From Tubulanus polymorphus (lineage: Eukaryota > Nemertea > Palaeonemertea > Tubulaniformes > Tubulanidae), in contig NC_134027.1 of the NCBI RefSeq assembly GCF_964204645.1, forward strand, positions 24,726,485-24,790,484: DNA of 64,000 bases, in the 5' to 3' direction. The notes beneath the pieces were generated by a model. The model saw nothing but the letters and a program-made list of their open reading frames with translations. It ran no database searches and had not been told where the DNA came from. A program made the translations under genes and the position numbers. Positions 20,701 to 31,685 of the stretch are shown here, one piece after another (position 1 is the stretch's first letter; each line of letters begins with the position of its first letter).

Positions 20701-23284
20701 GTTATCCGAAATCAACATCCATACAATCAATTTCTCATTTCAGTCGGAGAAAGTGATATTTTCTCAGGAAGATTTTGGTGATTTGGCCGATATATTGAAA
20801 CGATATTATTGGAATGAATGCGTCTCTAGTTCGGACGACGCAAATGGCTTAATTTGGTAAGTTAAAATTGATCGAAACTGTATGACCTGTAAAAATGGTT
20901 CGGATTTGTTCCGAATGATCTAATCATGTCATGTTTCGAGGATTCAGTTGCAGTCACGACTTCAGTCCGAGTCTTATATAGCAGACTCTTTACTCAGTTC
21001 TTAAATCGGTGAATTTTACCTTATTTAGTTGGATACATTTGTGTTAGATTTTCCTCAAATGGTTTGCTTTGAATCCCTTAATTTAACATCGGTCATATTA
21101 GGAGCATTATTGCGCAATTCTCCATTCGAAATAGGACATGAAAGATGGTCCCGACGACTCCTTGATTCCTTAAAAACTCCTTCTAAACTGAAAATGCTTT
21201 TAAAGGTGTTTGAAATGCCTTCAATTTCGAGAAATAGGCAATAAGAAATGTTTGTAGTTGGACAGTAGACTACGCCTAAATCAGTTGGGACCAGGATATT
21301 TTCTTGACCAAGTAGAACCTGAGTTTAGGTAGTGTATAGGATAAAAATTTGTTTATGAAACGACTGAATTAATGGTTTACCGAGACAAACAATACTGATT
21401 TAGGAGGAGTCTACAGTAATTGGGATATGGATGCGATGCAGACGCCTCCTCAAATTTTGAAAATTCCTCAGACTCCTCAATTCAAGAATTACTGATTTAG
21501 GCACCCGGAATAAGCCGCATGTGTTTTTCTCTCGCCACAGGTCGGTGGATGATTTAATCCACGTCACAATACAAGCTTTATTAATGGACGTTTCCGTCTC
21601 GGAAGAGAGAAAAAACTCGCAAATTGTATTACCAGAACAGAAGTGCCTCGCGAGTAAATGGATTAAAACTGACCCCGCCGTCGGTGACAGCAGCTCGAGT
21701 CGTCTGCCATCCGGCTGCGTACTGTCCGATATACTACACGCTCAGATGTTCGATGATTTAGATATCGAAGGTATTTTCCCGTTATATCAAAATCTCATCG
21801 AGAAACCGCAACAAGGAGAAGAACGATCGCGCCTGTGAGTATCTCCGTTCATTGTTATACGAGTTATCTCAACGTTCCAGTGCTATGCCACTTACCGAAT
21901 CGAGATATCTCGATAGTTCGCGAGATATATCTAATATCAAATCAGTCACCAGTATCGGAAATTTCTTAACAACTCATTCTAACAACAAGACTATTCTCAA
22001 GATTTAAATCCACTTCTGCTTTACGGAATTCATGACTGTCCAACTAGGCCCAGGGCTATCTTTGAGTCAGGGTCCCTATGCTTCTTCATTCCTTGAAAAC
22101 TCCTTTGATTTGAACAAAATGCCCGAAACTCCTTCAATTTGGAGAAATAGGCAATTAGAAAGTTAGTAGCTTGTAGTTAGTTGTACAATAGACTACCCCT
22201 AAATCGACACAGTTGGGACCTGGATTTTCTTAACCCAATTAGGCGGTTACCGAATTCTAAACAGAGTTTAGTATTGTTATTCTAATCAGAGTTTAGTTAG
22301 TGTAAAAGATGAAGATTTGCTTACAAAACCACTGAATCAATGGTTAACTAAGATAAACAGTACCGATTCAGGAGGAGTCTACTGTAATTTGGATATGAAA
22401 GTGATGCAGTGCCCTGGAACTACGAGATATCTCATATTTACAGCGTGGTTTGAAGTTGCTCATAGTTTAACGATACGTAGCCGGTGAGAATTTGATATGA
22501 TAATCTATCGATAATTCTGCATTCTAGAGAGGACTGGAAACTGGATGGACCGTATCCGGAAAACTGGTTGAATAACACGTCGGATGAGTACGCTGTGAGG
22601 AAGGTAAGAAGAATGACTCGTGAATTCTTCGAAATGAACAATGAATAGACCTTTAGATCTAACTTCAACCGACAGCATGCTAGCTTGCATGAATGCGGTT
22701 CTCTATCGAACATAAGTTTCATCGCTGAATGTTGCTATTTCTCGTTGAAGGCAAAAGAATATCTAGCTAGCGCTACCGCGAAGGACTGTTCTGTGATGAT
22801 AGCTGTCAGACCGAAGTTCAACGGGTGCGTTTTTTGTTTCATATCGTCTTTAGAAAACAACGTTTAAATTGTTTTTACGGCATGGGGTCATTCATTTATT
22901 ACGGACACATTAGGGTAGAGGGAGGGGTCAGTGCAATTGCGTCCTGTAATGGTTAATGTATATGAAAAAATGGCCGATTTTGCGTAAATAGGGGGGGTTG
23001 AAAAGTTCAAAATTTATGCGTACGTAATAAATGAATGATCTCCATCAGTACTCCAGTCTATCAGTCACCGAGACCGGTTCTAATTTGATCGTGTGTTTTG
23101 TTTTAGGGAAACCGCCGATGTTGAAAGCGGAGTATTTGAAGTGCGCGATACGAAAGGAACGGCGTTCCTGGCGCGAGTATCGATTATCGATCTCGACATC
23201 AAACCGACGTTGAAAATACCGGGACATTTAAAACTCGTTACGAACTCGACGAAAAACTTCAACCTCGACTCTAGTCATCGGTGA
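11796..23284 (+). CDS. IPPK: Inositol-pentakisphosphate 2-kinase (13 exons, 469 aa)
   Basis: Makes InsP6 from Ins(1,3,4,5,6)P5. Exons: 11796-11873, 12866-12949, 13646-13744, 14761-14827, 18209-18324, 19336-19434, 19580-19638, 20093-20165, 20744-20856, 21541-21834, 22528-22603, 22751-22824, 23107-23284. All junctions are GT-AG and phases agree, giving one frame from ATG to TGA. The N-terminal W(x)GE...AEGGKGLVV matches the family nucleotide loop, RFLK lies in exon 2, and EIKPKTGFLP (about 146-155) is the IPPK hallmark. CPIDLFSG (about 194-201), the CVLSDILHAQM...LDIEG block in exon 10, AKDCSVMIA (about 396-404) and IDLDIKP (about 438-444) all match vertebrate IPPK. Length is close to the human protein (about 491 aa). 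Intron 4 (3.4 kb) contains a complete GPCR gene on the same strand, and intron 12 is more than half filled by a MITE. Small errors at single splice sites are possible, but the whole is consistent. Confidence 0.94.
13047..13325. mobile_element. piggyBac-like MITE in IPPK intron 2
   Basis: A 279-bp element flanked by TTAA on both sides (13043-13046, 13326-13329), with terminal inverted repeats CCCTTTCAGTGC / GCACTGAAAGGG. TTAA target duplication with CCY termini is the piggyBac signature. It has no coding capacity. Internal caccgcggtgcagtg palindromic blocks recur in the other copies (34717-34991, 45204-45475), and a fragment lies at about 13565-13620. Confidence 0.8.
13821..13920. mobile_element. 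Short foldback element (gggcccagtttcac) in IPPK intron 3
   Basis: gcccagtttcacaaaa and its inverted copy ttttgtgaaactgggc bound 100 bp of AT-rich DNA. Similar termini occur near 37455 and 37735. Confidence 0.65.
15946..16935 (+). CDS. Rhodopsin-class GPCR, intronless, nested in IPPK intron 4 (329 aa)
   Basis: Intact seven-helix receptor at the plasma membrane, expected to signal through G proteins; ligand unknown, with an overall look of invertebrate peptide (FMRFamide-type) or orphan receptors. TM1 carries Asn44 (VCNCLSF), TM2 Asp72 (AVVDSLF), TM3 ends in ERW (136-138) where DRY is usual, TM6 is around 257-275, and TM7 carries DSCVNFFLYC (291-300) in place of NPxxY; a basic tail follows. 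I start at the ATG at 15946; an upstream in-frame TTG is not a credible start. TTTTAG directly before the ATG could be a 3' splice site for a 5' UTR exon. The stop is followed within 16 bp by AATAAA. It lies wholly inside an intron of IPPK on the same strand. It resembles the frameshifted receptor at 6470-7560. Confidence 0.9.
   Translation: MPDNNQSNTIHECFSERYWQAAEHRLNIRAIAGTVVCATGLVCNCLSFIILRRMYSSMVATYYLLSILAVVDSLFLILSFCFYNLTDFIGLWEFGFVDYHHLRVHFLAPYPRYYVTVFNLIVKMYRNWLIAMISIERWLQLSFPLKSRVFITQKRCTFSVVGLFIFCFLTHVYRWRFNTLKAVFNDCPSFNRMMLMQDVHPDGKLAGRLSNIVFVVAMPFVLLSITNIALIRIVIGATSRRKKISQSSSVGAGDIQATTLALSSVIVYLVCESPMMVDRILNLMGIRMYLSVLKTFLSQVDSCVNFFLYCLSSVKFRHIVRNTFCNQCR
16949..16954 (+). promoter_or_regulatory. 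Poly(A) signal of nested GPCR
   Basis: AATAAA just after the stop; a second one is near 16989. Being sense-oriented in IPPK intron 4, it could cause premature polyadenylation of IPPK transcripts. Confidence 0.6.
17024..17352. mobile_element. Foldback element with gggcagatcca / ggatccgcccc-type ends
   Basis: gcatgggcagatccaaccta and, inverted, ctaggttagatccgcccctg bound about 325 bp; inner pairs tagaagtgcccttct / ataggtgcccttcc also face each other. The same end motif appears singly near 1686, 15335, 44295, 47215, 51045 and 55785, so the family is widespread in the window. Confidence 0.6.
17918..18096 (+). promoter_or_regulatory. Two CTCF-like motifs, 158 bp apart
   Basis: TTCACCAGGGGGCGTTGAAT occurs twice in the same orientation (17918-17937 and 18076-18095). 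The CACCAGGGGGCG core matches the CTCF recognition core conserved in bilaterians. The DNA between is not obviously a tandem repeat. Binding is inference; a repeat-derived origin is also possible. Confidence 0.4.
18363..18600. mobile_element. Foldback element, 'ataccttgtttctcc' family, full copy
   Basis: ggctaaaaaaaattgatacc at the left and ggtatcatttttgtttagcc at the right are inverted; inside are cctgcc/ggccggccgcc blocks and accataactcacccggccgc. About 235 bp, in IPPK intron 5, 40 bp past the exon 5 donor. Confidence 0.7.
18600..18905. repeat. Interspersed repeat ('cctttgatttgagcaaaatg' family)
   Basis: About 300 bp sharing ordered blocks (aaactcctttgatttgagc, gagaaataggc, accgattcaggaggagtcta, gtgatgcag) with copies at 21150-21445, 22075-22412, 33535-33925 and 35285-35475. 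No clear terminal repeats; possibly a SINE-like or degraded element. Confidence 0.6.
21150..21445. repeat. Interspersed repeat, second copy (IPPK intron 9)
   Basis: Same block order as 18600-18905, including gattcc-ttaaaaactcc, gagaaataggc and ttaggaggagtctacagt. It lies about 100 bp before the exon 10 acceptor. Confidence 0.6.
22075..22412. repeat. Interspersed repeat, third copy (IPPK intron 10)
   Basis: Same family; shows cttgaaaactcctttgattt, gagaaataggcaattag and caggaggagtctactgtaat. Confidence 0.6.
22886..23041. mobile_element. Foldback MITE (gtcattcatttatta) in IPPK intron 12
   Basis: The ends ggtcattcatttattacg and cgtaataaatgaatgatc are inverted; the inside holds ggggttgaaaagtt and tgcgtaaat. 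A second copy is at 46382-46544. It makes up 156 of the 282 bases of this intron. Confidence 0.75.
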
Positions 23285-24223
23285 TTATTTTAAGGAAGTT
23301 CGGTCAACTTTCGGTTATCCATCCAGAACTGCACCATCAAATGCGGGGCAAGAGTTCGGGAAAAGGTGTATGATTTTTCAATAGATTTTGAAAAAAAAAC
23401 CCCACAGATTTTCAGGTTCCAGATGTCACCCGAGACCAAAAAGTGTTCGTAAATCATAGAACTGGCCTCAAATTTTTTTGTTTGGATTTATTTAGAACTA
23501 AACTGAGCTTAAGTCTTAAGTTGTTAGATTGTCTATAGAACCACACTGAGCTAAGACTGGTCTTAAGTTGTTAGATTGTCTATAGAACCACACTGAGTTA
23601 AGACTGGTCTTAAAATGTTAGATTGGTTATATAGAACCAAAATGAGCTGAGACCGGTCTTAAGTTGTTAGATCGGTTATGCAACCAGAATGGGCTTAGAC
23701 GGTTCCGAAGTTGGATTGGCTTTAGAACTATATAAAATGAGCTTAAACTGGTCTTAACAAGTTGCTATGAACATGGGAAACAAATTCAAATGGGACCATG
23801 GAATATCGTTGCATGGATGGGTCTATCTGAAAGTTGACCGTAGTCTCTTTATATCTTTCAATTTGGACATTTCATCTCCTTGCCAACATATTTTTTCTTT
23901 TTGATATGAGCATATGACATATGAGCATTTTCAGAAGGTTTTGTGCTATACCTATCTATGACTGCAAATTTTATTTTATCTTTATCTATAGTATAGTAGA
24001 TAGATGATTTCGAACAGCTAACGGTATGTTACGCGAATAACCCTTTTGGGTCTTGCACGATAGTTAAAAATTTTAAAATCAAATAGTTAAAATGATGATA
24101 TATTTTATTAGCGCGACACGATTATGTTATATTGTTTAGTGTATTGTGAAACAATGTTGTTTTTAGTAAAATGCTTAGAATTTTATAAATCAAGAATGTT
24201 AACATTATTTTCAATTCAATAAA
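23285..24223 (+). other. IPPK 3' region with degenerate copies of the 47-bp unit
   Basis: The probable 3' UTR ends at AATAAA at 24218-24223. At 23500-23760 lie about five degenerate copies of the 'gactggtcttaagttgttagat' unit that forms the large array at 48.8-49.7 kb. Confidence 0.5.
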
Positions 24224-24239
24224 ATCTTCTAAACGCAAC

Positions 24240-25022
24240 TGAATTTGCGCTTATTTACTATGTCGTTCTGATGCCCATAAAGCCTTTCGAACATCCTGAG
24301 GTTTGCTTGTCATATGGCAGAATATCCAAGATTATGGCCTCATGAGGCAAAAATGATGAAAAACCCTCGCCTGAACATGTGCACTGAGTTACTAGTCGGG
24401 TATCAGTTTGCGGCCTGAACCTCTTCTGATATTTGAAACATGATAACTATTCTTCAAATTTTTGATCATCCATATTTAATTGAGATTGCACTCCAAACAT
24501 ATGTGTCGAGTTACTAGTGTAAGCAGGTATTAGTAAATAGTTGCACCTCTTCAGATACTTGATCACCATTCAAATTTTGAAGAACTACAAACATCAGGCA
24601 TTAGACATTTAATCAGCGCTTCGGAAAACTAATCGTCCACACTTCACATGCGTTCAGTACTTCACCAGACATTTTTAATTGAAAATGAACTAGAAATGCC
24701 AGATATTAGACATTTTATCAGCACACTTTAAAAAAATAACCATCCACGCTTCACTTCTTTTCAGAACATTACCAGAGACATTGTTAATTAAAAATGAAGA
24801 ACAGATACCAGACTTGCAACATTTTTTTTTCCCCATCTTCACAAATGTGTTCAGGATTTTGTCCGAGACATTTTAAATTGAGAATTATCTAACCAGTGGA
24901 TGTATCGACGTTTGCCTTAGAATCGTAGCAAACCTCACCTCACAGAATTCCCAGTTCCTGGGGAATCTACCACCAAATAGAGCAGGTACAACAAAGCTCT
25001 TTTTAAATGACAAAATACAAAC
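24240..25022. repeat. Degenerate tandem repeat of about 130 bp
   Basis: Between 24540 and 24890 blocks such as ccagacatt, attagacattt-atcagc and cacttcac recur about every 120-140 bp with many changes. The rest of the stretch shows nothing recognisable. Confidence 0.4.
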
Positions 25023-25028
25023 TTTATT
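25023..25028 (-). promoter_or_regulatory. Possible poly(A) signal of the LAP2-like gene
   Basis: AATAAA on the minus strand, giving a long (about 2.5 kb) 3' UTR; another candidate is near 25613. Confidence 0.3.
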
Positions 25029-27516
25029 CGACGCACATTTTGTAAACGGTTCACACAAAGGGAGAAAAAACGAACATGAATTTTCGAAGAAGAAGAAATG
25101 CAGCAAACTCTATGAAAGGGAGCACACGTGGAACATGCATCGGTATCATAATAAAAACTCCAGATATGAAAATAGAGGAACAGCTGATGGCAGAATGTTT
25201 AATCAGTTTGTTAAGTACTGCCTACAATAGCGTTTAAAACAACGACAATTGAAACCCGAAACCTTTGTTAAGTGGTCGAGTCGGATTACGACTGAAACTC
25301 GACTCCCAACTCGGGTAAATGACTCCCAACTAGGGTAAATGACTCCCAACTGGGATCATCAGCCGTGTGGCGGAGAGTTTTATATCGGTGGTTTAAACCA
25401 AGAAGTGAACGACCTGATCCAGTTCACGACTATCGGTTTAGTTTTTGATTCTAGAGTTAAAATTCATTCATCTCCCAGGCAGGCAATGCACTCTTAAAGC
25501 AGCAGTTTTTCAAAACTTTCCGGGGTTGAGCAGCGTGCCTGTTCATGGGTCTTTGTGACCCCCCTTTTTGGAGTTTCCTTGATCCACACGGGTCCGCAAT
25601 GTTTTCTTCTATTTATTCAATGCGTATATATATTTTCACCGAAACCGTAGAACTGGATCCCGACGGTTTAAACCATCAGCGGTAACCTAAACGACCGGAA
25701 AAAAACTAGACTCCGGAGTGAACTATCTAACCACCGTCTGGTTACCGACTAGGCTAACATTTCCCGATGTTCAACTAACTTTACTCTTTGAGATAAAATG
25801 AACACATTTAAATCATTCCTCATCATTTTAGGAGCATTTTCATCGTTTTTTTTCGTGTGGGTGAATTTTTTTTCTCAAGTGTATCAAAATAATGGCTTTT
25901 AAAGAATACCGGTACTCAAAACCATCAAATTGAAAATATTGGAAATGAATAAGTAGCACATGATGATTTTAAGGATGAACACTTATTAGCACACTTCACA
26001 TGATAACTCATTTCAAACTCAAACAACTCCGAAATCCAATTCAATAATGTTACAACTGTTTAAGATTAACATGTGCATTAATATATAATACCAATCATTG
26101 AAAGAGGTACATTTCTGAAACATGTATACATAATAAGTAAAGGGTACCAGAGCCTCGAAAAGGAAATTAACATATATACTCTATATATTCTTACAAAACA
26201 TTCCTACAAAGAGTTTCTCAAATATTACGAAGACCCCTAGGCCAAGTTGTACAGTCATGAAAAGTCTAACAACGGTTTTACAACTCGTCAAAAAGAAGTT
26301 AGATCGGTTATAGAACCAAAGTGATCTTTGACTGATCTTACGGCAAGATGTTAGATTGCCCATAGAACCAAAATGAGTTTAGACTGATCTTAAGTAGTGT
26401 AATTGGTTACAGAACCAAAATGGGCTTTAGACCGGTCTGAAGTTGTTAGATCGGCTATAGAAGTAAAATCAGTTTATTGGTCTTAATTTACTCTAAAATC
26501 TCAAATTGTCAGATTGGCCTCGACTGCGCAAATGGCCCACCACCAGATATTTGGACAGTTATGAAACATTCATTGGTAAATAACAGCAGTAAAATGATTA
26601 ATGCATAGATTCAAATTCAGGAAGGTTTGGGATGAAATATGATATGATTTACAGTAGATTCAGTGCCGCCCCGCGAAACAACCATTCTCAATAATTATAA
26701 GAACCGCGTCTGAACGAAATCCATCAGCATTCGACCTGAGTACAAATCAACTCGTTTCACCTAATCGCAGTAATTCCAATGGAGTCCGCAGTTTTGACTT
26801 TACAAAAGTTAAAAAATCAATTCATTACTAGTTCTTTAACTCTTCGAGTTGGAACGAACCCGCGAGTCAAACGTTTACGTAAAGTGAACCCAGCTCCACA
26901 GTTGTGAGTTAAATTTGACTCGAGTTCATTCTTAAAGTTTTATCCCAACAGCCACGAATATCAGCTTGGAACCGTACAAGTGGACTTAGTTCCGCAGTTT
27001 TAAGTTAATGCCGACTTATAAAAAAAGTTAAAATACGTTCATTCCTAATCTTCAATCCTAGTCAACTTCCAACTGTATAACTGGATCCAGTTCCGCGCTA
27101 ACATTAAAGATACCTTTTTAGAGTTAAAAAAGTTCTTATCCAATGACAAAACCCTTAAATCAATCAAAGGCTGTCGCGGAACAGGACCCAGTTCATTTGC
27201 GCGATTACATTTCCAACCCTTTCTAAGTTAAGCCTTCATCATTTAAAGCTAACTCGCAGAACTAGGGTCCAGTTCCACAACATTGCGAGCTAAAGAGTTA
27301 AATTCCGTTCATTTTCAATGATTCAACTCTTTAGAGTCGATCGAAACTAACTGATAGAATTGTGTCCAGTTCTGCAATCGCGAATTAGAGTTAACTCGAA
27401 ATTAAATTCGCTCCATTTTCGACGATTAAACTCCCGAGTCAAATCTAAACTCTCACAACTGTTGAATTGGGTCCCGATTGTAACTGGGTGTTACTCAGTA
27501 TCAGAGAGTAAACGAT
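25029..27516. other. LAP2-like 3' flank: degenerate repeat units
   Basis: At 26285-26510 there are four degenerate copies of the 'gactggtcttaagttgttagat' unit. From about 26760 to 27480 the phrases actgg(a/g)tcc-agttc(c)gc, gagttaaa and cgttcat recur every 60-120 bp, an eroded relative of the 39-bp 'gaactggatccagag' unit found at 40985, 54225 and 60015. No gene seen. Confidence 0.45.
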
Positions 27517-30500
27517 TTAACCGTCGAGGCTGTGTCTACTGGTCGACGCCGGTTCCATGTTCGTGATGATCAAAAATACGATAACGGCGACGATTAATAG
27601 TAGAACGACTTGTAACCAGATCGCGATTCCTCTTCGCGCCGGAGTCGCCGCCTCAGCAGACGCGGCCGTCCTCGTCGTCGCCGATGAACTTGTTGCCGTC
27701 GCGGTCGTTTCCGATCTAAAAACCTGTTTTCGCGTAGTTTGCTCGGAATCGGCGGCGGTGCGACTGAAACGCGAAAAATAACGAGATTTTGAAAACGCCG
27801 TATTTATACATGTTTTACTGCGGTAGTTTCTTGAATAAAAAACAACTGTAAACTCTGCCTCACTCGGTTTACTTAATCGTTAACTGCTCTAGTTGATATC
27901 ATTTTCAGGGTGGCCACATGTGAACAAATTAGGGATTGCCCTAGGGAAAATCTTAACCCGACCAAATTCAGGATTCCCGGGGGGAGGGGGGGAGTTGGGG
28001 TAGATGTCGCTTAATTTATTCTACATACCTCTCAGCCTGCAATGAAACCACTTTTCGTCGCGTCACCTGAGCCTGTTGCGTAATCGCGGCAATCGGCTCC
28101 CGATCAACGGTAGTCACTTGTTCACGAGTAATCGAACTGCAAGAAAAACCCGTACGAATTCACATCTTCAGAAATTAACGTTGCGCTTATGATCAGAAAG
28201 TTCGAACTGTATTCAGTACCTTTGTTGAGTTTTTATAATCGGAGGGCTTTCTTCTTCTTGAACTTCCATTTCTAAATCTACAATTAAGAAAACAGGATAA
28301 GCTCATTGGTCTACCGGTATATGAATGCCATTTTGGTCTCTAGTCAGAGTCCGAAATGTTGTGTATTTTGGTTTCAATCTTAATAGATAAAATTCGATTC
28401 TAATCTTTTAAATATCTGTATAAAGTGGGTTTTACACTTATTAACTTTAGACTAGACTAATACCATTTTGGTTCTTCAGCCCATCTAACAGTTTATGACC
28501 AGCCTTATATGAATGCCATTTTGGTCTCTAGTGAGTAGTCAGAGTCCGAAATGTTGCGTATTTTCAATTTAATTCTTGATAAATAAAATTCGATTTTAAT
28601 CTTTTTAATTTATGTATTAAGTGGGTTTTAAACTTATCAACTTATGATCAGACTAATCTCATTTTGGTTCTTTAGCCCATCTAACAGATTATGACTCCGC
28701 GGCTCCTTACAAGAAATAAGCCCAGTTCGAAGAGTTAAACCATGTTTTTCTAACCTTCATCGTCCTCGTCGCTGAACTCTTCTGATCCGTTCAAATCGTG
28801 ATTCTCTGAAGAACCGTTCATTTCAGTCGGTTCTTCTGTATTCATCTCCGCGGCTAACATCTGTTGGAGTTTTTTCTGATAAACCCTCCGCGTCGAGTCT
28901 GATATGAATAATCACAACAGGTCAGAATTTTTTTTTACATATTTTACACATATTTTACTTCTAATACTCAATTCATCAATTAATCGTTCTCAAATCAAAC
29001 TTAACCATTTAACTTATTTCAAACTTGTGTGTTCATGAAACCGTCCACGGTTTGGGCTTATCCCCAAGCAAACCGCAAACCTGCCCCTTGAATAGCTCCA
29101 TGAACGTGTCTATTTGGATTAATCGGAGCCACCCCATCGATCAAATACAAAAAACCAAAACATTGCTTCGTGCTATGATTGATTATAAAGATAATTGAAC
29201 TACAAATGATTTTAATCTTCTACGATGAACTCGGTCTGAAGAATATTCACATCGATACAAACTGTGACCGAGTGAAGACTTTCAAACCCGCTTACCGATT
29301 TCCGTCCATTTTCAAATATCCTGGGTTTCCCCCCGATTATTCCATGTGATTACTTATGGACTTAATTCCCTAAGTGAATCAGAGAAATGTCTAGGTTCTA
29401 AAATGTTAGGAATCAATCATTTTTCATTAAATCACAAACTGATAAAGAAATACGTGGTCAATAGCATTATCCGAATTCCCAGGAGTTTCCGGGGGTTTTT
29501 GTCGGCAACAGCCGCAGTATTCTTTGAAGTAGTCTTTGAACCGCAGCTGTCAAGATGATGGATCTATGTAATTACCTGACCACATGTACTCTTTTTAGTG
29601 TAGTTTATATTATGGGAAAATAAAGTTAGTTGTCTTCATCCTCCCTCTGCAGGGACTCGAACCTGATGGCATCGCTACACTCAGCCACGGCACGAACCCC
29701 TGCATCAGTAGACCGGGTGCGCAGGTACATGCGCAGCTTTCCGAACGAAAACTGGCGGCACCAATCAGATTGCTCGTTGTATAATCGTTGAGGCAAATTT
29801 CAAGGAAGAACTATAAATGGGAAAACCCGGGCTAAAATAAAACGGGATTTCTGATTGGCTAAAAATCACATCATCTGAACTGCGCATGTATCTGCACACA
29901 CGGTCGATTATGGCAGGGTTTCGTGCCGTGGCAATCTCGATGCCATCAGGTTCGAATCCCTGCCGGGGGAGGATGGTTGTCTTATGATGCTGATACAGTA
30001 AAGATGTGTTCTCCCGGATAACACTCTTCTTCTCTTACGGACCCGGTTCTCATAATTGGCAGTGCAGCCCACAGTTTTTGGTTAAATTTGTCAAAACCCC
30101 CAATTCTTTTCCGCTAGATTTTTTTGATTAACCGAGTTTTCCAGGTCAGTGACCACCTTATCTTAGTTTCGCTTAAAACATGGCTTACGGATGCTTCTTC
30201 CGAGTGACTCAACTCAAATAGCACCGGCGCAATACTCACCGAGAATTGGTCCGACTTCCATCCCTAAAGACTGCAACGCTTCGAATAGTTCCTCATCCGT
30301 CAAATCGGTCACATCTTTCACCGGTGCGTGCTGCATTGTCGTCGATTGTGTTACTGGTTTCTTCTGCGAGATGAACAACAAGTTATCAAGTCCTACAGCT
30401 AGATAATGCACTCGGCCTTACTCTGACTAAACAAGTAAAGCAAGGTCAGGTATTATTGTCACGGTTTATCAACCGAAAAGACACCCATGACTTGAGTGTC

Positions 30501-31685
30501 GATAGCTGCGCCTAATACTTCTTTGAAGCGGTCGGTTTCACAATAAAGTACACAATGGGACTGTGGTAGAGTCAGAAGTCTCACATATAGTTAGTAACTG
30601 GACTGTGATATAGTTAGTAACTGGACTGTGGTCTAGTCAGTAACTGGACTGTGGTCTAGTCAGTAACTGGACACGATATAGTTAGTAACTGGACTGTGGT
30701 CTAGTCAGTAACTGGACTGTGGTCTAGTCAGTAACTGGACTGTGGTCTAGTCAGTAACTGGACTGTGCGATATGGCCATTAATTGAACTGCTGTTTAGTC
30801 AGCTGTGCTAGTGTCAGAAACCTCACTGCAGTTTGGTTAGTAACCCCAGACTGGAATTGCAGGGTTGCAGTTTAGTCAGTAACTGGATTGCGGTTTAGTC
30901 AGTCCCTGCATTGCTGTTTAGTCAGTCACTGCATTGCGGTTTAGACAGTAACTGGATTGCGGTTTAGTCAGTAACTGGATTGCAGTTTAGTCAGTAACTG
31001 GATTGCGGTTTGGTCAGTGACTGGAATGGTTATGTCAGTAACTGGATTGCTGTTTAGTCATTGACTGGAATGGTTATGTCAGTAACTGGATTGTGGTTTA
31101 GTCACTAACTCAACTGGATTGCAGGTTCGGTAATTAGACTGCTGTCTATTTAGTAACTGGACTGCAATTTTGGCAGTGACTGGATTGCGGTCCGGTAACT
31201 GGACTACCGTAGTGTTTATTCAGAAGTTACCAGACTACGGTTTAGTCAATAGCCGGGCAGGATTGCAGTTTCAGATTACTGGACTGTGCGCTTTAGAAAA
31301 TAACAACTGAAACATGTGGAATGAGCTTTTTGAGTTGATTGAAATCATTGACAACCAACCTTGCCAAAGTCAAATCCCATCCCTCAACCCAAATTTAACT
31401 GCAACGCATTACCTTGCGTTTCTGATGAGACACATCAGTTAGGCCCAACTCCTCTTCGTCGCTGGAAAAGCTCTCGAATCTACTGATGAATTTCAGCTGC
31501 TTTTCTGGCTCAGTTGGTTTTTTCTCGTCAAGCGCGAAATCATCGAGCAGAAATTGGTTTTTATACATTTGCACGTAGACATCCTTTTTTGCATCGGACG
31601 GTGGGGGTTCGAACCCGCGGTCGACGAATTCGGCTTTGATCTGGGCTTTAGTCAGATTGTTCGGGTCGCTAACTAAAGTTGACAT
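27517..31685 (-). CDS. TMPO: LAP2/thymopoietin-like LEM-domain inner nuclear membrane protein (6 exons, 317 aa)
   Basis: Exons on the minus strand in order: 31413-31685, 30240-30363, 28755-28898, 28220-28277, 28029-28136, 27517-27763; all GT-AG, phases agree. Residues about 5-50 form the LEM-like (DNA-binding) fold, with LTKAQIKAEF and KKDVYVQMY as in vertebrate LAP2. Residues about 107-148 form the BAF-binding LEM domain (VTDLTDEELFEALQSLGMEV, then STRRVYQKKL), split by an intron after GPIL. An acidic and Ser/Thr-rich linker follows, then one hydrophobic helix at about 283-303 (AIWLQVVLLLIVAVIVFLII) and a 14-residue lumenal tail. The LEM-like plus LEM plus C-terminal anchor order is that of LAP2-beta-type isoforms. 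The role is expected in tethering chromatin and lamina at the inner nuclear membrane. It is shorter than mammalian LAP2-beta. Head to head with APEX2. Confidence 0.92.
29630..29982. mobile_element. Foldback element with tRNA-like arms (LAP2-like intron 2)
   Basis: Inverted arms of about 60-70 bp enclose a middle of about 200 bp. The left arm, read on minus, contains TGGCTGAGTG (A-box-like) and GGTTCGAGTCC (B-box consensus); the right arm, read on plus, contains GGTTCGAATCC. Each arm thus resembles part of a tRNA gene or tRNA-derived SINE, facing outward in opposite directions. Confidence 0.6.
30588..31290. repeat. 23-bp minisatellite in LAP2-like intron 1
   Basis: Around 25 copies of a unit like gtctagtcagtaactggact-gtg, homogeneous on the left (30600-30760) and increasingly variant (gtttagtcagtaactggattgcg) to the right. 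Confidence 0.9.
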
